Assembly (NCBI RefSeq): GCF_016756495.1
Contig: NZ_AP023243.1
Span: 1,864,501 to 1,928,500, forward strand
DNA: 64,000 nt
Origin: Mesorhizobium sp. 113-3-3
Lineage (GTDB): Bacteria > Pseudomonadota > Alphaproteobacteria > Rhizobiales > Rhizobiaceae
Direction of reading: 5' to 3'
The position numbers and the translations under genes were made by a program. The notes under the pieces are model-generated. The model did no database searches. It was given only the letters and a program-made list of their open reading frames with translations, and had not been told where the DNA came from. Each line of letters begins with the position of its first letter. Position 1 is the first letter of the stretch. This document shows, one piece after another, positions 25,444 through 32,709 of this stretch.

Positions 25444-28400
25444 GGCTCGGCCAACACGATGTTCTCCACGCCGCCGACATAGTAGAACGGCTTCTGCTTC
25501 GACGCGGTCAGCCGCACCACCTCGCGCGAGATGAAATCAGCGAGCCCGAACAGCGTCACGCCGCCATCGGAGGTTTTGGCCTTGCCGCGCAGGCCTTCGA
25601 GGATCGAATAGGTGAAGACGCCGTGGCCGAGTTCCGGCAATTCGGCGGCGGTGTTGTTGGCGGCGGTCGCTGAGAACACGACGATGCGTGCGTCCTGCGC
25701 GTCCTTTTCCAGGCGCGGGTTGAAGGCGTTGGCGGCGTGGCAGGTGTCGAGGAGCATGAAGCGCATGCCCTTGGCCCGCTCGACCGATTTCTGGATGTCA
25801 CCCCAGTCGACAAGCGAGGAGCGCTTCCAGCGATCGGCATCCTGTTTGCGGCCATCGGTCGGGATGAAATAGTAATCCTCGTCGATGTTGATGCCATGGC
25901 CGGCGACGAAGACGATGGTGGTGTCGTGCTCGCCAGGCTTGTCGAGGAAATCGGCGAGCTGATCGTCGATCGTGTGCGAATCCGGTTCCATGACGGTGTC
26001 GGCGCTGGCGACCGTGTAGGTCTGCTGGGCCTTGTCGGGGCTTTCGTCGAGCGCCTCGCGGTTGACCAGCACCAGCGTCTCCATCGACGAGAACAGCGGC
26101 GATGATTTCTGCGCAATGACGTTCAGGAATTCGGTGGCATCGTCGACGGGGTAGCGCAGGTCGCAGGCGTGGCCCGAACAGGCATCGGTCAGGAACGGAT
26201 ATTTGTCGACGCCGATGACCGCGACATAGAGCTTGCCCTTGGCCTCGGCCTTTTCGGTCTTCCTCGCCAGCGCGGTCACGCTGCGCTCGGTCAGATAGCC
26301 ATATTCGTTGGTGCCGGTGATGCGGATGGTGTTCTGGCCGTCCTCGACCGGCACTTCGACTGTTGTCTTGTCGCCATCGGCCGAGCGCGTGGCGATGTCG
26401 CCGACATTGCGGCTGTTCGACAGGATCGAGAAGCCGGCGACATCGGTTCCGGCTTCCTCGGCGCCTGTGATCTCGACGGCGACATAACCGTCGCGGACCT
26501 TGCTCTGGTCGTCGGCAAGGCGGATGCCGAATTCCGGCGGCTTGCGCTGCAGAAGCTTCTGCAACTCGTTGTCGACGCCCGGCCGCATCTCTTGGACCGC
26601 CTGCCTGGCGCTGCGCAGGATGATGGCGCGGCGCACCATTTCCGGGCTCCAGAGGTATTTCTTCAACTGGCCGGCGCGGATGAAACGGCCTTCATGGTCG
26701 CGGCCCTGGTTGACGTGCCAGCCGATCAGCTTGTCGCCCTCGTCGGAGGAGTAATAATAGCCCTGCGGCATCCAGGCGATCCATTGCGAGCCGGCAAAGA
26801 ACATCGACACGATCAGCTCGTGCGTCTTCAGGTTCCACAACCTCAACGTCTGGTCGGCGCTGCCGGTGACCAGCAGACCGGCCTTCTGCGAGGCGACCAT
26901 TGCGTTGATTTCGCCGGTATGGCCGATGAATTCGCCGGAGACCCTGGCGGTCGCCGCCTTGTATTCCAGCAGCGTGCCGTCATTGCCGCCGGTGATCAGC
27001 CCAAGCCCGTTGTCGATCAGCGTGAAAGCGGAATGGGCAAAGCCGTTGGTGGCGTCGTTCTCGATCGAGCGCACCACCTTGCCGCCATTGGCGATCTCCA
27101 GCACCGCGTTTTCCAGCGCGTCCTTGCCGCCCGTTTTGGCGTGCAGCGACCATTCACCGTCGGCAAGTGCTGCGCGTGCAAACGAGCCGGGCTCGGTCAG
27201 GGGCTGCGGGTCGTCGAAGAACCGCTCGGTGGTGGGCAGTTCCAGCTTCTTGTCCAGCGCGCCCAGCTGTTCCGGGCAAGCCACGCGCTCCGGGCAGGGG
27301 TTGGCATTGCCCCAGGCGATGATGCCGTTTGCCGGATCGACGCCGACAGCGGTCACCGGCTCTCCAACCCCTTGCAGCAAGGCCTTGCGTTCGCCGGTTG
27401 CCGGGTCCCAGACCTGGATGGCGTTGCGGGTGCCTCCGGCGGTCGCCACAAGCGAGCCGTCGGCATTGGCGGCGCTGGCATAGACGGTGCCGTCATGGCC
27501 GGCGTAGTCGAGCAGTTTCTCGCCGCTGTCGGTGTTCCAGACGATGGAGCGGTGCTTGTCGGCGCAGCGATAGCCGCAGGATGCGACCAGACGCTCACCC
27601 TTGGCGAAGCTCAGCGAGCCGATGAGAAAAGCCTGCTTCGGCATGGCGCGCGCCAGCGTGCCGTCGGCGGCGCGCCAGAGCTGGACCTGCCCGTCCTTGC
27701 TGCCGGTGGCGAACAGGCTGCCGTCCTGCGAGATCGCCAGCGCGAGCACGCTGACGTCCCGCAAAGGCTCGGCCTCATCGGGCAAGGCGATTTCCTCGCC
27801 CTTGGCGACATCCCACAGCCGGATGCCGTTATCGGTCGTCGTCGCCGCCAGCCGGGTTCCTCCCGCGGCAAAGGCCAGCTTGTCGATGTGCCAGGAATCG
27901 GCGTCGAGCTTCTTGTCCTGCGTCCAGCCTGACGTGGCCTTGTCGTCCTGCTTCCACAAATAGACGACGCCGTCACCGCCGCCGGCAGCCATCATCTTGC
28001 CATCAGGCGAGAAAGCGATGTCATAGATCGCGTAGTCGGCGGCCTTGAGCACGGCCTTGATCTTGCCGGTGGCGAAGTCGAACAGCCTGATGTCGCCATA
28101 GGGCGGCTTGTCGCCGAGCCCGGCGCCGAAATAGCCGCCGGCGGCGATGGTCTTGCCGTCCGGCGAAACCGCGACCGCGAAGATCTTGCCGTCGTTGCCA
28201 TTGCCGAGATAGCCGCGAATGGTGCGCAGCGTCACGCCGCTCTGCCAGTCCCAGATGCGGATGGTCTTGTCATCGGATGCCGAGACGAGGTCCTCGCCAC
28301 CGGGCGTGAAGGCGAGGTCGGCAATCCGCGCGGTATGGCCTGATGTATCGAGGTCGAGATGGAAATCCGGGACATCGTCAGCGCGGGCGGCAGAGGCCGT

Positions 28401-28472
28401 GATCAAGGCTCCAGCCATGGCCAGCCACCGGCAGGCGCGCATGAGGCGGATGCTGATCCCAGCCTCTTCCAT
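25440..28472 (-). CDS. Exported WD40 beta-propeller protein with C-terminal caspase domain
   Basis: 1010 residues from the ATG at 28472; an ATG at 28442 is possible. A signal peptide ending near ASAARA is followed by WD40 repeats to about residue 600 (IRIWDWQSG, VYLWKQDD, IRLWDVAKG, VQLWRAADG, IQVWDPATG, LRLWNLKTH). A linker domain and a caspase/metacaspase p20-like domain follow from about 765, with the dyad His859 (VAGHG) and Cys911 (LLDTCH). It starts two bases after the preceding gene's stop and overlaps the next gene by four bases. WD40-caspase architecture is known in bacteria, usually cytoplasmic; a signal peptide makes this one unusual. Confidence 0.88.
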   Translation of the reverse strand: MEEAGISIRLMRACRWLAMAGALITASAARADDVPDFHLDLDTSGHTARIADLAFTPGGEDLVSASDDKTIRIWDWQSGVTLRTIRGYLGNGNDGKIFAVAVSPDGKTIAAGGYFGAGLGDKPPYGDIRLFDFATGKIKAVLKAADYAIYDIAFSPDGKMMAAGGGDGVVYLWKQDDKATSGWTQDKKLDADSWHIDKLAFAAGGTRLAATTTDNGIRLWDVAKGEEIALPDEAEPLRDVSVLALAISQDGSLFATGSKDGQVQLWRAADGTLARAMPKQAFLIGSLSFAKGERLVASCGYRCADKHRSIVWNTDSGEKLLDYAGHDGTVYASAANADGSLVATAGGTRNAIQVWDPATGERKALLQGVGEPVTAVGVDPANGIIAWGNANPCPERVACPEQLGALDKKLELPTTERFFDDPQPLTEPGSFARAALADGEWSLHAKTGGKDALENAVLEIANGGKVVRSIENDATNGFAHSAFTLIDNGLGLITGGNDGTLLEYKAATARVSGEFIGHTGEINAMVASQKAGLLVTGSADQTLRLWNLKTHELIVSMFFAGSQWIAWMPQGYYYSSDEGDKLIGWHVNQGRDHEGRFIRAGQLKKYLWSPEMVRRAIILRSARQAVQEMRPGVDNELQKLLQRKPPEFGIRLADDQSKVRDGYVAVEITGAEEAGTDVAGFSILSNSRNVGDIATRSADGDKTTVEVPVEDGQNTIRITGTNEYGYLTERSVTALARKTEKAEAKGKLYVAVIGVDKYPFLTDACSGHACDLRYPVDDATEFLNVIAQKSSPLFSSMETLVLVNREALDESPDKAQQTYTVASADTVMEPDSHTIDDQLADFLDKPGEHDTTIVFVAGHGINIDEDYYFIPTDGRKQDADRWKRSSLVDWGDIQKSVERAKGMRFMLLDTCHAANAFNPRLEKDAQDARIVVFSATAANNTAAELPELGHGVFTYSILEGLRGKAKTSDGGVTLFGLADFISREVVRLTASKQKPFYYVGGVENIVLAEP

Positions 28473-28474
28473 AG

Positions 28475-29182
28475 CTATTTGACTTCGGCCGCCGGTTGCC
28501 CGTTGCGCACATAGGCCTCGATCGCCGTGGCAAAGGTGGGTGAGCCCGCCTTGCGCTGCTTGTCGACATAGCCGGCAAAATAGCTCCAGAAGGAGACGGC
28601 GTAGTCGTGGAAATAGGCATCGCTCACCTTGCGCGAGCACAGGCCGCCGTCGACGCAGAAGGACAGGCGGTTGAGGAAATAGACGATGCGGTCGAAATTC
28701 TCGCTGAAGTCGGCGAGCGGCATGTCGCCGCCCGAAGCGCTCATCGCCTCGATGCCGATCCGCTGGCGGAACACCTGCTCCTCGGTCGGCGAAGGGCTGG
28801 CGCTGAGCAGCTTGTCGTATTTGGCGTTGAGGGCTGCAAGACGATCCTTGAGCGCCCGTTGTGCCTGCTGGTAGTCCTTGGTTTCCCAGAGCTCGACCAG
28901 GGACATGGTCTGTTCGACGCGCTTCTGCTCCTGGTTGGCCAGGAACTGGTAGACCGAGAATGCCAGGGTGAAGATGATGGCGAAACGCACCAGCAAGCCC
29001 GACCAGGCATAGATCAGCATGCGCCAGTCGCGATCGGTGAAGGGATTGCTTTCCTTTTTGATCTCGTGGCTGCTCGGCCAGGGGAAACCTTCGGTGGTTT
29101 CCGGCAGCCTCTCCTTCGCCGCCGGTGCCTTTGCGCGCGCGGCCACCGGTATATGCTTTGTCGTGCCCCCCGGCTTCTTCAT
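28475..29182 (-). CDS. Single-pass membrane protein of unknown function
   Basis: 235 residues. A basic, Pro/Ala/Lys-rich cytoplasmic N-terminus (1-52) precedes one membrane helix at about 55-82 (LIYAWSGLLVRFAIIFTLAF). A predicted periplasmic region of about 150 residues follows, beginning with a likely coiled coil (QEQKRVEQTMSL, QQAQRALKDRLAALNAKYD) and containing a Cys pair (FCVDGGLC). Its ATG overlaps the stop of the small Cys-rich protein gene, and it ends two bases before the WD40-caspase gene. I do not recognise a family. Tight coupling suggests it anchors or assembles with the caspase protein. Confidence 0.8.
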   Translation of the reverse strand: MKKPGGTTKHIPVAARAKAPAAKERLPETTEGFPWPSSHEIKKESNPFTDRDWRMLIYAWSGLLVRFAIIFTLAFSVYQFLANQEQKRVEQTMSLVELWETKDYQQAQRALKDRLAALNAKYDKLLSASPSPTEEQVFRQRIGIEAMSASGGDMPLADFSENFDRIVYFLNRLSFCVDGGLCSRKVSDAYFHDYAVSFWSYFAGYVDKQRKAGSPTFATAIEAYVRNGQPAAEVK

Positions 29183-29559
29183 TTGCAGCTGTCCAGCTCG
29201 ATGGTGGCGGAGGGATCAAGCACCACGCCGGGCGCTTCAAGCTGCTTTTTCAGGCATGCCAGCTGCGGGCGCGAAACTATGAACTGCATATCCGGCTCCG
29301 CCGGCGCCTTGTTGGGTGAGGGCAAGGCTTCAACCACGCCGCGCGAGGCGCAGCTTGAGAGATCAACCACCACCGCGTCGCTGCTGGTCTTGGCGAACTG
29401 GTCGTACTGATCGAGGAAGCACGTTGCCAGTTCCGAATTGAGGACCACCTGCTTGGCGCAAAGGCCGCATGTGTCCTGCGCCGACGCATTGGCGATCAGC
29501 AACAGGCCGCCGGCAAGTCCGGCAACCGTTGCGCGCCAGGAGAAAAAAGACTTCTTCAC
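29179..29559 (-). CDS. Small secreted Cys-rich protein of unknown function
   Basis: 126 residues from a GTG with AGGAT upstream. A clear signal peptide (LAGGLLLIANASA, cleavage before QDTC) leaves a mature protein of about 100 residues with six Cys residues: CGLC, then TCF, SCA, ACL and the C-terminal DSCK. The spacing suggests three disulfides or a CxxC redox site. It is the first of four overlapping or abutting minus-strand genes, 120 bases after the caspase gene. No family recognised. Possible roles are inhibitor, redox partner or activating ligand of the proteases, all speculative. Confidence 0.8.
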   Translation of the reverse strand: MKKSFFSWRATVAGLAGGLLLIANASAQDTCGLCAKQVVLNSELATCFLDQYDQFAKTSSDAVVVDLSSCASRGVVEALPSPNKAPAEPDMQFIVSRPQLACLKKQLEAPGVVLDPSATIELDSCK

Positions 29560-29581
29560 AATCGATCCTATCTGCTTCGTC

Positions 29582-29607
29582 AGCCGCTAAGCCCTTTGGC
29601 TGCGGCT
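29582..29607. other. Hairpin between the caspase gene and the coupled four-gene set
   Basis: The imperfect stem AGCCGC..AGCC/GGCT.GCGGCT lies in the 120-base gap. No U-run follows on the minus strand, so read-through of part of the transcription from the caspase gene into the downstream genes is likely. Confidence 0.35.
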
Positions 29608-29679
29608 GGGGATGTTGTCATATCGCGCCGATCGCGCAAGAGCCGGATATACCAGGCCGTACGACCCTGGTGCGGGAGC

Positions 29680-31881
29680 TCAGGCGCGCGGCACCGTCTC
29701 CATCGGGAAGATCATCACCGCCCCCTTCGGGCCGCTCTTGTCGGCAAGCCGCATCACCGAACGGGTCGGCGGCGCCATGCCGATATCGGCGAGCATGTCG
29801 GAGAAGCTGGCGGGGCCAAGCCCGCGCGTCATCGACGCGACGCCGTCCTGCGCCAGGAAGCTCAAATCTTCCTTCTCGCTTTCCGGCGGTGCCTCGGTCA
29901 GCACCGCGATCATCCGCTCCATGCCGAAGCTGGTGTCGGTGAAGGCGAGCAGCCCTTCCTCCAGCGTGGCTTTTGGGGCGAGGCGTTCGGCAACGATATG
30001 GGTGATCGAATAGTCGCTGCCGACATAGAGCACGTTGATGTCGACCAGCTGGTCGGAGCTGTTCCTGGCCAGCACATGCACCTCGTCACCCGGCGAGACG
30101 CGCGGTACCGCGGAAGCCTGCAGGGGCTCAAGCCCATCCTTGTCGCGGCGCTTGACCTGGAACTGCACGTCGACATCCTCGGGCTTGTAGTCGGAGGCGG
30201 CCGCCAGCCGCGACAGGCCGGTGGCGCGGAAGATGGTGCGCAAATTCCTGGCCGTGGCGTCGACCAGCTTCTGGCGATCGTCGGGATGGATGATGATCAG
30301 CGGCGGCTTGCTGCCGTCCTTCAGCGTCACGTCGCCCGATGCCGGCAGGAACCACAGTGCCGGCTGTTCGGACGCGTCCTTGGCCGCGCCGGCGATGGCA
30401 TTCTCGCGCATCACCGCGAAGCGCAGCTCTGCGCTCTTGCCGGGATCGACCAGTTCGATGTTGAAGCCGGTTTCCTTGGCCGTGGCCAGTTCGTCGAGAA
30501 CCGAATTGACCAGCTCGGTTTCCTTCTCCAGTCCCTTGGCCGGGGCCGGCCGCGCGACAGCGAGCTTGTAGTCGACGGCGATCTCCGCCACCCGCGCATA
30601 GGCGTTGGCGGGAATGTCGGTGAGGTTGAGTGCCGGCTTCTTCTCGAACTCGACCGGTTTGACGCGGCTTTCCAGGTTCTTGGCCGATTGTACCTCGAGA
30701 TAGCCGACGGCGTCGGTCAGTGACGACAGCGCCGAGGGCAGGATGGCGAGCTTGCTGCCCGGCGTGAGACGATGTAGCAGGCCGGCGCCGATCGTCGCCT
30801 CGCCGTCCTTGACGCTGATGGGCCACTGCATGACTGCGTCGGTCTTGTCGGTGCCGAAGACGCGCGCGTCGAGCTCGCCCTCGAACAGCGGCGTCGGCCG
30901 GGTGCGGCTGTCGGCCGAATATTGCTGCAGCACCGCCTGGCCGAGCTGGCGATAGGTGACGTTGGGGTTTTCGGCGAGTTTCGAGAGGATGGTGAAGGTG
31001 AACAGGCCAAAGCGCGGCGCATCCGCCGTGCCCTTGGGCAGCGGCATTTCCGGCGTCGTTTCCACCGTCTGGGCGGCATAGAAGGCGACCAGCTTGCCCT
31101 TGGTGATCGGCTCGCCGCCGGTCGGCGTCAGGTTGAAGGCGGGCTTGCGCGCGCCATTCTCGTCGAGGCCGCGCGAGGCGCTTGCGACCGTATCCTCATA
31201 GGTCTTGACGGCTGCCGCCCTGGCGGCCTCGTCGCCGCCCACCAGATCGGAGAATTCGACCTTGCGCTCCAGCTCGTCATCGACCTCGACGGCGCGGGTC
31301 GCGGTGCCGGAATGGCAGCAGTCGAAGACAGCCCAGACGAAAGCGCCCTTGTTGCGGATGGCGTCCAGCGCATCGCCGATCTCATTGTCGACCAGCGCGT
31401 TCGGCACGCCGGCGTCGCGATTGATCCATTTCTCGATGTCGACTGGCAGAAAAATCTCGTCGAGCCCGTCGGTCTCGTCGCCCTTGACCCTTTCGGGCTG
31501 CTGGGCGCCGTGGCCGGACAGATGCAGGTAGACGAAATCGTCGCGCTGGACCTTGGCGGCAAGGTCGGCGAGTGCCGCCTTGATCGCCGCATGGGTCGGC
31601 AGGCCCTGGGCGCCGGGCACGTCCTTGGCGAGCAGCGTGACGTTTTCGGGCGCGAAGCGCACCGGGTCAGGCACATTCTTCAAAAGATACTCGTGCACCA
31701 GGCCGGCATCGTTCTTCGGCCCGATCAGCCAGTTCCTTTGCGGCAGGGCAGGATATTCAGTGCAGGCCACCAGCAGCGCGTGATAGGTGCGCGATGCCGC
31801 CAGTGCCCGGAACGAGAGCGTACCGGCCGCCATCAGCGCGGACGTGCCGACAAGCAGCGTCCGGCGTGTCAATTTGATCAT
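29680..31881 (-). CDS. Exported caspase (C14) family protein with twin-arginine-like signal
   Basis: 733 residues from the ATG at 31881, preceded by GGAAG; an upstream in-frame start at 31923 lacks one. The N-terminus KLTRRTLLVGTSALMAAG resembles a Tat signal. The caspase domain spans about 32-350, with the dyad His124 (HLSGHGAQQ) and Cys189 (FDCCHSGT). An acidic loop ETDGLDE lies between them, as in prokaryotic orthocaspases. The C-terminal 350 residues contain beta-rich domains of the DUF4384-like, WD40-free type (SPGDEVHVLARNSS, DINVLYVGSDYSITHI). It heads the minus-strand protease array. Substrate unknown; orthocaspases usually cut after Arg/Lys. Confidence 0.88.
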   Translation of the reverse strand: MIKLTRRTLLVGTSALMAAGTLSFRALAASRTYHALLVACTEYPALPQRNWLIGPKNDAGLVHEYLLKNVPDPVRFAPENVTLLAKDVPGAQGLPTHAAIKAALADLAAKVQRDDFVYLHLSGHGAQQPERVKGDETDGLDEIFLPVDIEKWINRDAGVPNALVDNEIGDALDAIRNKGAFVWAVFDCCHSGTATRAVEVDDELERKVEFSDLVGGDEAARAAAVKTYEDTVASASRGLDENGARKPAFNLTPTGGEPITKGKLVAFYAAQTVETTPEMPLPKGTADAPRFGLFTFTILSKLAENPNVTYRQLGQAVLQQYSADSRTRPTPLFEGELDARVFGTDKTDAVMQWPISVKDGEATIGAGLLHRLTPGSKLAILPSALSSLTDAVGYLEVQSAKNLESRVKPVEFEKKPALNLTDIPANAYARVAEIAVDYKLAVARPAPAKGLEKETELVNSVLDELATAKETGFNIELVDPGKSAELRFAVMRENAIAGAAKDASEQPALWFLPASGDVTLKDGSKPPLIIIHPDDRQKLVDATARNLRTIFRATGLSRLAAASDYKPEDVDVQFQVKRRDKDGLEPLQASAVPRVSPGDEVHVLARNSSDQLVDINVLYVGSDYSITHIVAERLAPKATLEEGLLAFTDTSFGMERMIAVLTEAPPESEKEDLSFLAQDGVASMTRGLGPASFSDMLADIGMAPPTRSVMRLADKSGPKGAVMIFPMETVPRA

Positions 31882-32126
31882 ATTGCTTCCCCAAGCCCGA
31901 TCGAATTTCCCAAGCGAAACCACCCTCGTCGAGGATTTTGTCGGTATTTTGAATGTTGCTGCATCATCAAGCCTGCCGTCCTTAAATGCGCCGATACGTT
32001 ATCGATCGCCCCGGGACAACAACAGAAGAGTAGCAAAGACAACGGTTCGTCGCTATCTGAATGGGATCAGGCGGTTTGCGCGGGCAAACAGGCTGGAGAT
32101 GGCGCAGGACAAGTTGGAACCGGAAA

Positions 32127-32531
32127 ATGGCGGCAAGGGATGTGCTGACGAAAAACCAGCTGTGCGTGCTCGAGAAACTCGAGACCGCCAGCGGACCGCT
32201 CAGCGCCTACACCTTGCTCGACCAGCTGCGCGAACGCGGTTTTCGTGCGCCGCTGCAGGTCTATCGCGCGCTCGACACGCTGGTGAAGTCCGGCTTCGTG
32301 CACCGGCTGGAAAGCATCAATTCCTTCGTCGCCTGCGCCGAACCGCATGACCACAGTCATTCGATGACCGCTTTCGCCATCTGCGACACGTGCGGACAGG
32401 TGACCGAAATGTCTGACCACGACGTCGACCACCGGCTGAACGAATGGGTCAATTCCACCGGCTTCGCCGCCAAGAAGGCGGTGATCGAGTTTCGCGGTGT
32501 GTGTGCGAAGTGCAGGGCCGAAGCGGCTTAA
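32127..32531 (+). CDS. zur: Fur-family zinc uptake regulator (Zur type)
   Basis: 134 residues from the ATG at 32127. A winged-helix N-terminal domain (LSAYTLLDQLRERGFRAPLQVYRALDTL) is followed by the dimerisation domain. The structural zinc site has CDTC and CAKC, and a His-rich metal sensing segment AEPHDHSHS is present. The sequence around GPLSAYTLLDQLR and HRLESINSFVAC matches alphaproteobacterial Zur better than Fur or Irr. It stands alone, 245 bases from the divergent caspase gene and convergent with polA; no znuABC genes are in the window. It represses zinc uptake genes when zinc is sufficient. Confidence 0.85.
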   Translation: MAARDVLTKNQLCVLEKLETASGPLSAYTLLDQLRERGFRAPLQVYRALDTLVKSGFVHRLESINSFVACAEPHDHSHSMTAFAICDTCGQVTEMSDHDVDHRLNEWVNSTGFAAKKAVIEFRGVCAKCRAEAA

Positions 32532-32671
32532 GCCTTCGCTTCGTCATACTAGGGCGAAGCAAGGAGCGAAGCGACGCGCGCAGACCCTAGTATCCATTCC
32601 GTGACACGGACGTGTTGCAGCGATGCAGAACTCAAGCTCCGCCGCGATCTTCTTGTGAGGTCCCGGCATGG

Positions 32672-32694
32672 ATCCTCGGGTCAAGCCCGAGGAT
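32672..32694. repeat. Interspersed hairpin ATCCTCGGG-TCAAG-CCCGAGGAT between zur and polA
   Basis: A perfect 9-bp stem lies just before the polA 3' end in a 178-base convergent gap. The surrounding sequence (CTAGTATCCATTCCGTGAC nearby) resembles mosaic intergenic elements repeated through rhizobial genomes. It can terminate transcription from either side but lacks a T-run. Confidence 0.5.
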
Positions 32695-32709
32695 GACGAA
32701 GCCTTGGCG

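Noticed and set aside
24052..25482. 476-codon plus-strand open frame across the Memo-CapA gene
   Set aside because: Antisense to the fusion gene with clear domain motifs; no motif of its own.
28490..29240. Extension of the WD40-caspase frame to a 1266-codon protein
   Set aside because: The frame is open upstream of 28472 only because it runs through the coding sequence of the membrane protein in another frame. The signal peptide marks the real start near 28472 or 28442.
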